48,220 nucleotides of DNA from Alphaproteobacteria bacterium (GTDB taxonomy: Bacteria > Pseudomonadota > Alphaproteobacteria > Micavibrionales > Micavibrionaceae), in assembly GCA_024275825.1 (NCBI GenBank), contig JAJRYK010000002.1, forward strand, positions 1-48,220. Direction: 5' to 3'. Below the pieces are notes generated by a model. That model searched no databases. It saw nothing but the letters and a program-made list of their open reading frames with translations, and was not told the origin of the DNA. A program made the translations under genes and the position numbers. Numbering within the stretch: the first letter of the stretch is position 1; each line of letters starts with the position of its first letter. Shown one piece after another: positions 32,997 to 41,456 of this stretch.

Positions 32997-33950
32997 ATGT
33001 TTATGAACCGTGCGTTTTTTCTCCCGTTTCTGGGGGTTCTCATTTTAACAAGCTGTATTGGTGGCCGGCAAAGTCCGGCGCCGGTGACGGTCTATGGCGC
33101 GTCTGCGGGGGCGGGCAGCGCGGGGGTGCATAGCGTGGTGGAGGGCGATACGCTCTATAGTATCTCTGGGCGCTATAACATCGCGATGCGGGATATCGCG
33201 ATTGATAACAAGATCAGCGCGCCATTTCGGTTGAAGGAGGGGATGCGGCTCAAGCTACCGCCGCCGCAGGAATATAAAGTGCGCCGTGGGGATAGTCTGT
33301 ATATCGTTTCGCGGTTGTTTGGTGTGAATACCTCAGAAATTGCGCGGCTGAATGATTTGCACAGTCCGTATGTATTGCGGACCGGGCAGACTTTGCGCTT
33401 GCCGTCTGTAACGCGCAAGGCGGAGACGACGAGACTGGCAAGTGTTGCTAAACCATCAGCAAAACCCCCTCACCCTAACCCTCTCCCCGAGGGGAGAGGG
33501 GATAAGAGGGCGGTGTCTAAAGTGTCCTCTAAAACGCGGGCGAAGATTACAGCAAAAACGCCGAAGCGTTCGTCGAGTAAATTTCTCAAACCTGTGAGTG
33601 GACGCTTGATTTCGTCTTACGGGCCGAAGAAAAACGGGCTGCATAATGATGGGATTAATATTGCTGCGGCTAAAGGAACGCCCGTGCGCGCCGCGGAGAA
33701 TGGCGTTGTGGTTTATGCGGGGAGCGAGTTGAAGGGATCAGGTAATCTGGTGCTGATCCGGCATCAGGATCGCTGGATGACGGCGTACGCGCATATGGAC
33801 CGGACGTTGATCAAACGCGGGCAGACCATTAAGCGCGGACAAACGATCGGCACGGTTGGCTCTACCGGCTCGGTCGACCGTCCACAGCTGCATTTTGAAG
33901 TGCGGCGCGGGACTGAAGCAATTAATCCCAAGGTTTATCTGGAGGGATAG
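32997..33950 (+). CDS. LysM/LytM lipoprotein, NlpD-like, probably non-catalytic
   Basis: Predicted outer-membrane lipoprotein of 317 residues (lipobox LTSC, Cys20). Two LysM peptidoglycan-binding domains lie at about 45-88 and 93-136, and a LytM/M23 domain at about 200-310. The metal ligands are degenerate: NDGIN (217-221) replaces HxGxD and QLH (298-300) replaces HxH. So it probably activates an amidase, as NlpD does in characterised species, instead of cutting. Residues about 156-169 (PPHPNPLPEGRG) are encoded by an in-frame arm of repeat D, in the linker. It precedes yajC-secDF. Confidence 0.9.
   Translation: MFMNRAFFLPFLGVLILTSCIGGRQSPAPVTVYGASAGAGSAGVHSVVEGDTLYSISGRYNIAMRDIAIDNKISAPFRLKEGMRLKLPPPQEYKVRRGDSLYIVSRLFGVNTSEIARLNDLHSPYVLRTGQTLRLPSVTRKAETTRLASVAKPSAKPPHPNPLPEGRGDKRAVSKVSSKTRAKITAKTPKRSSSKFLKPVSGRLISSYGPKKNGLHNDGINIAAAKGTPVRAAENGVVVYAGSELKGSGNLVLIRHQDRWMTAYAHMDRTLIKRGQTIKRGQTIGTVGSTGSVDRPQLHFEVRRGTEAINPKVYLEG
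33465..33501. repeat. palindromic repeat D, single arm in frame within the LysM/LytM gene
   Basis: CCCCCTCACCCTAACCCTCT followed by CCCCGAGGGGAGAGGGG. This is one arm of the element that is complete in dxs and ispH. It lies in the proline/lysine-rich linker between the LysM and LytM domains. Confidence 0.85.
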
Positions 33951-34023
33951 GCGGTCGGGGTCTTGTTTTTGCTTCGCATCTGTTTATAGTCCTGAAGATT
34001 ATCATTTTCAAATGGAGTAATAG

Positions 34024-34410
34024 ATGTTGATTTCGAAAGCCTATGCACAGGGTGTTGAACTGGCCTCCGGCGCGGCCAGCGCGCCGAACGCAGGCGAAGC
34101 CTTTATGATGAATATGGGCCTCGTGCTCATTTTGGTGGCGTTGTTTTATGTGCTGTTGATCCGTCCGCAGCAAAAACGTTTTAAAGAGCATAGCGAAATG
34201 CTTACAGCCCTAAAAAAGGGTGACAAGGTTATCACAGGCGGTGGCTTGGTTGGTAAAGTTGATAAAATCACCGATGGCGATAACGAGGTTGTTGTTGATC
34301 TGGGCGGCGGCGTAAAGGTCACGGCCTTGCGCTCAACGATCCAGAGCAAAAATGACGCCCGCGTTGCGCCGGCCAAAGATGCAAAGAAAAGCGACTCTAA
34401 AAAGAAGTAA
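34024..34410 (+). CDS. yajC: preprotein translocase subunit YajC
   Basis: Single-pass inner-membrane subunit of the SecDF-YajC complex, 128 residues. The membrane segment lies at about residues 28-46, and the family motif LLIRPQQKRFKEH follows directly on the cytoplasmic side. The C-terminal lysine-rich tail (AKDAKKSDSKKK) is species-specific. Translation is probably coupled to secD, 9 bases downstream. A GGAG ribosome-binding site precedes the ATG. Confidence 0.94.
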   Translation: MLISKAYAQGVELASGAASAPNAGEAFMMNMGLVLILVALFYVLLIRPQQKRFKEHSEMLTALKKGDKVITGGGLVGKVDKITDGDNEVVVDLGGGVKVTALRSTIQSKNDARVAPAKDAKKSDSKKK

Positions 34411-34419
34411 GCCCACTCT

Positions 34420-35973
34420 ATGATTAGAATATCCCGCTGGAAAAGAATTTTGATTGCCGCCGTGTGCGTGTTTGGTGTGCTCTATGCGATGCCGAATATG
34501 ATGAGTGAAGGCTCGCGTACATGGGTGAGTGAGAATTTACCGGGCTGGGCGCCGTCGAAGACGGTTAATTTGGGGCTAGATCTTCGCGGCGGCGCGCATT
34601 TGCTCTATGAGGTGAATGTTGATGTTGTGTTCCGTGAGCGCGCCGATGGCATGGTGCAGGATTTGCGCTCTGCCTTACGCAAGGAAAAGATTGGCTATAG
34701 CCGCATTGGCGCGATTGCGAATGGGGTGCGGGTGAAGCTGCGCAATAAGGGTGACGGCGAAGTGGTGCGCAAGATTTTGCGCAAGAGCGATCCGAATTTA
34801 GAAATAATCACCAGCAATGATGATCTAACAATTGAAGCCAGCATGAATGATGTTGGGCTAAAGCAAACCTTTGACCAGACATTGTCGCAATCAATTGAAA
34901 TTGTCCGCCGTAGAATTGACGAGCTGGGCACGACCGAGCCGATTATTCAGCGTCAGGGCGAGCGCCGCATTTTAATTCAGGCGCCGGGCGCAGATGCCGA
35001 AGCGCTGAAGGGCATTATCGGCACGACCGCGAAGCTGAACTTTCATTTGGTGAAAGATGGTGTGGGCGGCACGGGCGGCGTGAAGACATTCCCGTTTATG
35101 GATGACCCTGGCCGCACGCTGAATGTGCAGCGCCGGGCAATGATCACGGGTGATATGTTGACCAATGCACAGCCGGCTTTTGACCAAAACGGTCAACCGG
35201 TGATTAGCTTTCGCATGAATAATTCAGGCGCACGGCGCTTTTGTGAGGTCAGCCGCAATAATGTGGGCAAGCCCTTTGCGATCGTGCTGGATAACGAGAT
35301 CATCAGCGCGCCGGTTATTCGCGAGCCTATTTGCGGCGGGCAGGGGCAAATCTCTGGTGGTTTTACGATTGAAGAAGCAAATAACACATCGCTCTTGCTA
35401 CGCGCGGGCGCGCTGCCTGCGCCGATGAAGGTGATTGAAGAACGCACGGTTGGGCCATCTTTGGGTGCTGACTCAGTGGAGGCCGGAAAGATTGCGAGCT
35501 TGATCGGCCTGGCCTTTGTTCTGGTCTTTATGGTGCTTGCATACGGCACATTTGGGTTGATGGCCGATGTCGCGTTGATGGTGAATGTGGCACTGCTTTT
35601 TGCGTTGCTCTCTAGCTTGCAAGCGACATTGACGCTGCCGGGGATTGCGGGGATTGTGCTGACGATCGGTATGGCGGTGGATGCGAATGTGCTGATTTTC
35701 GAGCGTATTCGTGAAGAGATTGCAGCGGGACGCACGGCGCTCTCCGCGATTGATTCTGGCTATCGCAGCGCGATGTCGACGATTATTGACTCCAATCTGA
35801 CAACACTGATTGCCGCGGCGATTTTGTTTTCGTTTGGCTCGGGACCGATTAAGGGCTTTTCTGTGACGTTGGGGCTTGGGATTATCACCTCATTCTTTAC
35901 GGCGATTATGGTGACGCGTTTGCTTGTGGTGCTCTGGCTTGATTGGAAAAAACCGACGAATATTAGGATTTAG
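34420..35973 (+). CDS. secD: protein translocase subunit SecD
   Basis: Proton-motive-force-driven subunit that pulls exported proteins through SecYEG on the periplasmic side. An N-terminal membrane helix precedes the LGLDLRGGAHLLYEV block. The large periplasmic P1 head (about 60-340) contains QSIEIVRRRIDELGTTEP. Five membrane helices in the C-terminal third include GIVLTIGMAVDANVLIFERI. Length 517 is normal. It is co-transcribed with yajC; secF follows after a hairpin repeat. Confidence 0.95.
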   Translation: MIRISRWKRILIAAVCVFGVLYAMPNMMSEGSRTWVSENLPGWAPSKTVNLGLDLRGGAHLLYEVNVDVVFRERADGMVQDLRSALRKEKIGYSRIGAIANGVRVKLRNKGDGEVVRKILRKSDPNLEIITSNDDLTIEASMNDVGLKQTFDQTLSQSIEIVRRRIDELGTTEPIIQRQGERRILIQAPGADAEALKGIIGTTAKLNFHLVKDGVGGTGGVKTFPFMDDPGRTLNVQRRAMITGDMLTNAQPAFDQNGQPVISFRMNNSGARRFCEVSRNNVGKPFAIVLDNEIISAPVIREPICGGQGQISGGFTIEEANNTSLLLRAGALPAPMKVIEERTVGPSLGADSVEAGKIASLIGLAFVLVFMVLAYGTFGLMADVALMVNVALLFALLSSLQATLTLPGIAGIVLTIGMAVDANVLIFERIREEIAAGRTALSAIDSGYRSAMSTIIDSNLTTLIAAAILFSFGSGPIKGFSVTLGLGIITSFFTAIMVTRLLVVLWLDWKKPTNIRI

Positions 35974-35985
35974 AAAAAAAGGTAA

Positions 35986-36113
35986 TACCACAGAGGTTAA
36001 AGAGGACAGAAAGAGTTTACAGAGGCCTTTATATTTAATTTGGGCATGAAAAATATAAAAAACTCTTTAATCTCTTTCTTAAAACTCTCCTACCTCTGTG
36101 GTAAAAAAAAGGA
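35986..36113. repeat. long inverted repeat E (CACAGAG type)
   Basis: The left arm TACCACAGAGGTTAAAGAGG and the right arm ending CTACCTCTGTGGTA pair over roughly 40 bases, with AAGAG / CTCTT units repeating in each arm. It sits between secD and secF inside an operon, so it may affect secF expression without ending transcription. Confidence 0.87.
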
Positions 36114-36122
36114 CTTAAAACT

Positions 36123-37070
36123 ATGCGTGGAATAGAATTTATACCGGCCGGCACGAATGTGAACTTTATCAAGATGCGCACGTTCGCGTTCTTGATCTCG
36201 GCGTTTGTTGTGCTGTCGTCCATTGGCTTGGTCGCAACGAAGGGGCTTAATTTCGGAATTGATTTTACAGGCGGAACAGTCATTGAGATCCGCACACCAG
36301 TTACGCCGGACCTGCCTGATTTGCGCACGACCCTGAATGACGCAGGCCTTGGCGTGATTTCTATTCAGGAATTTGGTGCGCCGGATGATCTACTGATCCG
36401 CTTGCCGCAGCAAGAGGGCAGCGCAGAAGCGCAAACGGCGGCGATTGCCACGGTGCGCGGAATGCTTGATGCAAAATATGCGCAGGCCGGCGCGGTGGAT
36501 TATCGCCGCACAGAATTTGTTGGCCCGCAGGTCGGTAAGGAGCTGAAGCGGCAGGGGATGTACGCGGTGCTATTTTCCATTATGGGGATCATGGCCTATA
36601 TCTGGTTCCGGTTTGAATGGCAGTACGGCGTGGCGGCGATTGTTGCGCTGATGCATGATTGCGTGTCGATTGTCGGGCTGTTTGCTTTCACGCAGATGGA
36701 GTTTAATTTGGCGACTGTTGCCGCGATTTTGATGATTGCCGGTTATTCGATCAATGATACGGTCGTGGTGTTTGACCGTATTCGTGAAAACTTGCGCAAA
36801 TTTAAGAAAAAACCGCTGAGCGACGTGCTGAACATGTCGATCAATCAAACGCTTTCGCGGACGATTGTGACGGGCGTTACCACGCTGCTCGCGCTGATTG
36901 CGCTGTATCTGTTCGGCGGCGAGGTTATTCGCGGCTTTATCGATGCGCTGATCTGGGGGATTATCATCGGGACATATTCCTCAATCTTCGTCGCTTCACC
37001 GATCTTGCTGTATCTAGGCGTGCGCAGGTCGGAGGTTGTCTCGGCCGAGCCTGTGCCCAAAGCCAGCTAA
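36123..37070 (+). CDS. secF: protein translocase subunit SecF
   Basis: Partner of SecD. An N-terminal membrane helix is followed by the GLNFGIDFTGGTVIEIRTP signature near residue 45. A short periplasmic domain comes next, then five membrane helices with VAAILMIAGYSINDTVVVFDRIREN. Length 315 is normal. The start lies ten bases after the hairpin repeat, and an AAAGGA from that repeat serves as ribosome-binding site. The Mth938-domain gene follows 3 bases later, which indicates an operon. Confidence 0.95.
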   Translation: MRGIEFIPAGTNVNFIKMRTFAFLISAFVVLSSIGLVATKGLNFGIDFTGGTVIEIRTPVTPDLPDLRTTLNDAGLGVISIQEFGAPDDLLIRLPQQEGSAEAQTAAIATVRGMLDAKYAQAGAVDYRRTEFVGPQVGKELKRQGMYAVLFSIMGIMAYIWFRFEWQYGVAAIVALMHDCVSIVGLFAFTQMEFNLATVAAILMIAGYSINDTVVVFDRIRENLRKFKKKPLSDVLNMSINQTLSRTIVTGVTTLLALIALYLFGGEVIRGFIDALIWGIIIGTYSSIFVASPILLYLGVRRSEVVSAEPVPKAS

Positions 37071-37073
37071 ATC

Positions 37074-37451
37074 ATGGATATAACTCCTCTCGTTAAAGCG
37101 GGCGCACAAGTCATTCAAAGCTATGCAAGTGGCCGCTTTCGGGTGAGTGGGGTAGTGTATGAGAGTGCACTGATTGTCACCGCTGGGCAAACGATGGTGT
37201 GGGATATTGGCGGCGATGTTTTGGCGCTGGGCGAAGATGATTTTGCGCCTCTGATTGCGATTGCGGGCGAGATTGATGTGCTGTTGCTGGGCACCGGCGC
37301 GAAAATGGTATTCTTAGATCCCGCCCTTAAAAATACGCTGCGAGATAAAGGCCTATCCATTGATGTGATGGACACTGGCGCCGCGTGCCGGACGTATAAT
37401 GTGCTGATGGCTGAGGGTAGGCGCGTTGCGGCGGCGGTGTTGTTGGGTTAG
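37074..37451 (+). CDS. Mth938-domain protein (DUF498 family)
   Basis: Small globular protein of 125 residues with the Mth938-like fold pattern. The tell-tale segments are RVSGVVYESALIV, the LLLGTGAKMVF turn and MDTGAACRTYNVLMAEGRRVAAAVL. Human NDUFAF3 and bacterial relatives belong to this fold; in alphaproteobacteria the gene commonly follows secF. The function here is not established. A membrane-protein biogenesis role is a guess from context. The start is 3 bases after the secF stop. Confidence 0.85.
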   Translation: MDITPLVKAGAQVIQSYASGRFRVSGVVYESALIVTAGQTMVWDIGGDVLALGEDDFAPLIAIAGEIDVLLLGTGAKMVFLDPALKNTLRDKGLSIDVMDTGAACRTYNVLMAEGRRVAAAVLLG

Positions 37452-37522
37452 GGTGCTGGCCATTGACATAGCATTATATTTTTAGTAATCATGTCGCTTA
37501 ATCATTTAAAAGGAACCAAACA

Positions 37523-37957
37523 ATGAGTACCCCAACTGAAGCTATGGGCCACGCGGTAGCTACGGAAGAAGCCGGAGAAACGACAATTTCAAATCTAAGA
37601 ACGTTTCAGGTCGCCGTGGCAGTACAGACACAATTAAGGAATGATCTTCTTCATTTTGAAGAAAATGAAAATAAATTAAGAAGTTTTTTTTCTGCAACGA
37701 TGGACGGGCCACTACCTGAGGACAATGAAAAACTTAAGGTAATATTAAATAATTACCTTGGTAATTATTTGGATAGTTATCAGGATGCGTTAATTAGAAA
37801 ACTGGAGGGTGATCCAGCTCAGTTTGATGATGGTATGTGGATCAGTTGTGCTCAAAAGACAGCTATCGGTGCTTTGAAGGATGAATATGTCACTATAAGT
37901 AATGTGAGTCCCTTTACCGTAGCAATGCAAATTAACCCTGCTTTAGAACAACGCTAG
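37523..37957 (+). CDS. hypothetical protein, 144 residues
   Basis: I do not recognise this protein. It is acidic and helical, with a LLHFEENENKLRSFF segment near residue 42 and a C-terminal NVSPFTVAMQINPALEQR. No signal peptide or membrane helix is seen. An AAGGAACC ribosome-binding site sits just before the ATG. Composition is AT-rich compared with secF. A single gene, it converges on sodB. Confidence 0.65.
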   Translation: MSTPTEAMGHAVATEEAGETTISNLRTFQVAVAVQTQLRNDLLHFEENENKLRSFFSATMDGPLPEDNEKLKVILNNYLGNYLDSYQDALIRKLEGDPAQFDDGMWISCAQKTAIGALKDEYVTISNVSPFTVAMQINPALEQR

Positions 37958-38037
37958 ATAGTGTGTCTTGCCATCATCCTTTTCCGCTGGGGTGATGACT
38001 AAACAATACCCTAAGCTGCAACCTTTCCGCCTTCGCT

Positions 38038-38667
38038 TTAAGAGGCTTCGGCGAGACGTTGCATCGGCCCAGCATCAAACAGCTCCGCGCAATATTCCCA
38101 GTTTACGAGATTATCCATGAACGCCTCGAGATATTTCGGGCGGGCGTTGCGGTAGTCGATGTAGTAGCTGTGCTCCCATACATCGCAGCCCAGGATGGCG
38201 GTTTTGCCGCTGGTCAGCGGGTTGTCGGCGTTGGCGGTTTTCATGATCTCTAATTTACCCTCCGCATTAATCGCCAGCCAGCACCAGCCGGAGCCGAACT
38301 GCGTCATGCCGGCCTCAATAAATTTACCGCGGAAGGTTGTAAAATCGCCGAAGCTGTCATTGATCGCGGCCTCAAGCGCGCCGGGAATTGATCCGCCGCC
38401 ATTTGGTGTCATCCAGTTCCAAAAATGTGTGTGATTCCAGTGCTGTCCGGCATTGTTGAACAGGCCCGCTTCGCCGGCCTTATGCGCGTTTAGGATGATA
38501 TCCTCAAGCGTGTCGCCCATATGATCCATGCCCTCCAGAATTTCATTGCCCTTGGTGACATAGGCGTTGTGATGCTTGTCATGGTGAAACTCCAACGTCT
38601 CCGCCGACATATACGGGCCAAGCGCGTCATAGGCATAGGGCAAGTCTGGAAGATCAAAAGCGGACAT
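38038..38667 (-). CDS. sodB: superoxide dismutase, Fe type
   Basis: Converts superoxide to oxygen and hydrogen peroxide. Metal ligands are His28 (LEFHHDKHH), His79 (GQHWNHTHFW), and the Asp and His of GCDVWEHSYYIDY. The Gln in FNNAGQHWNH, near residue 75, is on the N-terminal helix, which is the placement typical of FeSOD as opposed to MnSOD; cambialistic use is possible. The length of 209 is slightly long because of a short tail, MQRLAEAS. No signal peptide, so cytoplasmic. Single gene. Confidence 0.94.
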   Translation of the reverse strand: MSAFDLPDLPYAYDALGPYMSAETLEFHHDKHHNAYVTKGNEILEGMDHMGDTLEDIILNAHKAGEAGLFNNAGQHWNHTHFWNWMTPNGGGSIPGALEAAINDSFGDFTTFRGKFIEAGMTQFGSGWCWLAINAEGKLEIMKTANADNPLTSGKTAILGCDVWEHSYYIDYRNARPKYLEAFMDNLVNWEYCAELFDAGPMQRLAEAS

Positions 38668-38785
38668 GGTGGTTTTTCCTGTGATTTTATAAATATCTAA
38701 TGATGATTAAGGTAGCCGGTTTAGTGGCTTAATCAAGGAATAAGTTTTTTAATTAATGAGTGAGTACCGGCGTATTTATATAGTA

Positions 38786-38818
38786 AAGGGCGCAAATTTT
38801 TAATTATTTTGCGCCCTT
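38786..38818. terminator. hairpin between sodB and a hypothetical gene
   Basis: An 11-bp perfect stem pairs AAGGGCGCAAA with TTTGCGCCCTT around an 11-base AT-rich loop. It lies downstream of the minus-strand gene at 38853-39260. The expected T-run is absent, so it could be a processing or stabilising hairpin. Confidence 0.5.
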
Positions 38819-38852
38819 GAATATAGTTCGAGCTTTTATAAATAAGTTTTAT

Positions 38853-39260
38853 CTAGCCAAGGCTTTGTTCGCTAAGCTTTAGCCCTGTGGATTTGACATG
38901 GGGATCTAGGGTGTCCTCCATGATTAGTACAGCTTTTTCCATGGCAATAAGCTGCTCTTGTGTTGGCGTTTTACCTCCAATTTCAGCCTTCCATCCCTCT
39001 GCGGCAAGATCTAGGGTTTGTATTAACTTTTCTAGTTCCCTGACTTTAGGGTATGGAAAATTCTCTCCTAATGCCGCTTGTGTGAATTGTCCTGTAGTAT
39101 TTCTTGGGCGCGGTTTTTTTTGTTTTTCTAAATCATCAAGTTTGAAAAGAAGTGTTGTCGACATTGTAGCGGCGGCTTGTAGAGAAAACGCAGAAAGTCC
39201 CCTAGCTTCGTTTATTTGCTCTTCCGTTGTTGCTATGCGCATTTCGTGTGTTGCACTCAT
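38853..39260 (-). CDS. hypothetical protein, 135 residues
   Basis: Soluble helical protein starting MSATHEMRIATTEEQINEAR. A basic linker, KKPRPRNTTGQF, lies near residue 50. No family recognised. A CTGGAG ribosome-binding site seven bases before the ATG supports the start. Like the gene at 37523 it is an AT-rich orphan near sodB, with no signal peptide or membrane helix. Downstream is an 11-bp hairpin. Confidence 0.6.
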   Translation of the reverse strand: MSATHEMRIATTEEQINEARGLSAFSLQAAATMSTTLLFKLDDLEKQKKPRPRNTTGQFTQAALGENFPYPKVRELEKLIQTLDLAAEGWKAEIGGKTPTQEQLIAMEKAVLIMEDTLDPHVKSTGLKLSEQSLG

Positions 39261-39534
39261 TTTTTACTCCAGTTTTTATAAATGTATTTGAGCGAGCTTA
39301 CTGGCTGTGTAAAAATATGTCAAGTACATTACCGTAGCCTGTTAAGTTATTGTAAAGGTTTGAAAAAATTTGTTTCGAACTGACCTGTATCGTTAATTGC
39401 AAAATTTTTGCCTTGAAATCTGCACCGTGATTGGCTTTGGAGAAATTTGTTTAAGATTGCCTTTCATGTAATTGTTTTTTAAGGTTTTATCGGCTATACT
39501 GTAATTGGGTAGTAGTAATAAATTAGGGAAATTT

Positions 39535-39837
39535 ATGGTTGATCCAATCAGTAATTCCGGGGGCGTAACTCCGATAAAAAGCGCAGTTTCCAAGCAGCAG
39601 GCTGGCGGCGATAAAGAGGTTGAAAGCGCTGTTCGGGCAGAGAAGGAGGTTTCTTCTTCTGCGCCGGTGGATCGTGTGGAGATTTCTGCGGAAGCGCAAG
39701 AGGCTTTAAGCGCATCTCAAGCCGAGGCCGCTGCGCGTGATGTGCGCACCGCATTGCAAAAGGATCTGGACAAGGTTCTTGGCATTGATCCGTCCTTCGC
39801 CGAGCAGGTCGGCGATGGGGATGACGCCGTGGTTTAG
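39535..39837 (+). CDS. small acidic, probably disordered protein
   Basis: Protein of 100 residues from ATG 39535, supported by AGGGAA ten bases upstream; a TTG at 39505 would add ten residues. It is rich in Ala, Glu, Ser and Lys, with VDRVEISAEAQEALSAS in the middle and a predicted helix (AARDVRTALQKDLDKVL) at the end. The VEISAEA segment faintly recalls FlgM-type anti-sigma factors, but I would not assign that. An intrinsic terminator follows 26 bases after the stop. Confidence 0.6.
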   Translation: MVDPISNSGGVTPIKSAVSKQQAGGDKEVESAVRAEKEVSSSAPVDRVEISAEAQEALSASQAEAAARDVRTALQKDLDKVLGIDPSFAEQVGDGDDAVV

Positions 39838-39863
39838 TTTATTTAGATTAAGTTTTTTGGAAG

Positions 39864-39889
39864 AGCCGCTTTGATTTAAGCGGCTTTTT
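39864..39889 (+). terminator. intrinsic terminator overlapping the end of trmFO
   Basis: AGCCGCT (39864-39870) pairs with AGCGGCT (39879-39885), followed by TTTTT. It ends the plus-strand gene at 39535-39837. Its right stem and T-run also encode the last codons and stop of trmFO on the other strand. Confidence 0.85.
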
Positions 39890-41339
39890 CTATGTCGCCG
39901 ATCCAGTGTTCGAGCGCGGTTAATGCGCGCGTGGTGTAGACTTTTTTGCGGTCTTTGCCTTTTAGTTTGGCGCGCTTGGTTTTGCCTTTTTTATTCTCGT
40001 ACTTCACGGTGGCTTCTTCTTTGGAGAGCGGGGGGAAGAGGCCAAAATTGATGTTCATGGGCTGGAATGTCTCGGTATTTGCGCCGCCGGTGATGTGATT
40101 CAAGAGCGCGCCGAGCGCTGTGGTTTCGGGCGGGAAGGCCAGCGGTTGGCCTAGCTTTTCCGTAGCGGCGAAGCGGCCGGCCATGATACCGACAGCAGCG
40201 CTTTCGACATAGCCTTCGCAGCCGGTGATTTGGCCAGCGAAGCGGATGGTTGGGCGCGTTTTGAGGCGCAGGCTTTCATCCAGCACTTTCGGGGAATTGA
40301 TAAAGGTATTGCGGTGCAGGCCGCCGAGCCTTGCGAACTCCGCATTCCCTAGCCCCGGAATGGTTTTAAAGACGCGCGTTTGCTCGCCCCATTTCATCTT
40401 GGTTTGGAAGCCGACAATATTATAGAGCGTGCCGAGCGCATTATCCTGGCGCAGCTGGACGACGGCGTAGGGTTGCTCGTCTGGTTTGTGCGGGTTGGTT
40501 AGGCCGACGGGTTTCATGGGGCCGAAGCTCAGCGTTTGCGGTCCGCGCGCGGCCATCACCTCGATCGGCATACAGCCATCGAAATAGGGGGTGTCGATCT
40601 CGCGTTCCTCGAGCGTTGGGCTGCCCGACGGCAGTTCCCATTCTTTGAACAGGCCGTATTCGGCGCCTAAAAGCTCTTCGATGAAGGCGTAATATTGATC
40701 TTTGCTCATTGGGCAGTTGATGTAGTCTTTTCCGCCTTCGCCCTTGGCTTCGGCGCGACAAGGCCCGCCCGCCCGAACTTTATCATAGCGCGATTGAAAC
40801 CACGCGACATCCATGTCGATGCTGTCTGTGTGCACGATGGGCGCGATGGCGTCGAAGAAGGCAAGCTCCTCCTCACCGGTCATTTTTGCGATGTTTTTGG
40901 CGAGTGTATCGGAGGTCAACGGGCCGGTGGCGATGATGACGCTGTCCCACTCTGCTGGAATTTCACCGACTTCACCGCGTTCGATGGTGATGAGGGGGTG
41001 ATCCTCTAGCGCCTTTGTCACGCCAGCGGAAAAGATATCGCGGTCGACCGCAAGCGCGCCGCCCGCGGGCACGGCGGCTTTATCGCCCTCGCGCATAATG
41101 ACGGAGCTTAAGCGTCGCATTTCCTCGTGCAGCAGGCCAACAGCGTTATGTTCGTGATCGTCACTGCGGAAAGAGTTGGAGCAGACAAGCTCGGCACAAC
41201 CTTCGGTTTGGTGCGCGGGCGTCTCGACCGTAGGGCGCATTTCATGCAGCACAACGGGCACGCCACGCTCTGCGACTTGCCAGGTGGCCTCTGATCCGGC
41301 GAGGCCTGCGCCAATGATATGTATGGGCGATGTTGTCAT
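39876..41339 (-). CDS. trmFO: methylenetetrahydrofolate-tRNA-(uracil-5-)-methyltransferase
   Basis: FAD/folate-dependent enzyme that forms ribothymidine at U54 of tRNA. The FAD motif [19 protein letters not shown] starts at residue 7 of this start, and the CSNSFRSDD segment, with a conserved Cys, follows near residue 52. The second conserved block is [13 protein letters not shown] in the C-terminal third. I chose ATG 41339 because conserved TrmFO sequence starts right there; an upstream ATG at 41357 adds six residues. At about 487 residues it is slightly longer than usual, with a Lys-rich insertion ([17 protein letters not shown]) near the end. Confidence 0.93.
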   Translation of the reverse strand: MTTSPIHIIGAGLAGSEATWQVAERGVPVVLHEMRPTVETPAHQTEGCAELVCSNSFRSDDHEHNAVGLLHEEMRRLSSVIMREGDKAAVPAGGALAVDRDIFSAGVTKALEDHPLITIERGEVGEIPAEWDSVIIATGPLTSDTLAKNIAKMTGEEELAFFDAIAPIVHTDSIDMDVAWFQSRYDKVRAGGPCRAEAKGEGGKDYINCPMSKDQYYAFIEELLGAEYGLFKEWELPSGSPTLEEREIDTPYFDGCMPIEVMAARGPQTLSFGPMKPVGLTNPHKPDEQPYAVVQLRQDNALGTLYNIVGFQTKMKWGEQTRVFKTIPGLGNAEFARLGGLHRNTFINSPKVLDESLRLKTRPTIRFAGQITGCEGYVESAAVGIMAGRFAATEKLGQPLAFPPETTALGALLNHITGGANTETFQPMNINFGLFPPLSKEEATVKYENKKGKTKRAKLKGKDRKKVYTTRALTALEHWIGDIEKAA

Positions 41340-41456
41340 AGCGCGCATATCTAGCATTATTGACGTTTTGGAGCAATGAATAGTTTGATTTTCTGCGTGA
41401 TCTCTCTACAATCAGCGAGCATTTAGAAGAATTTATATTTTTGGAAGGATCCCACT

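Noticed and set aside
32997-33950. Active M23 zinc endopeptidase
   Set aside because: Two of the zinc-ligand motifs are changed (NDGIN for HxGxD, QLH for HxH), so catalysis is unlikely.
37965-38000. Possible terminator after the gene at 37523-37957
   Set aside because: The CATCATCC/GGGGTGATG pairing needs mismatched or G-U pairs and there is no T-run.
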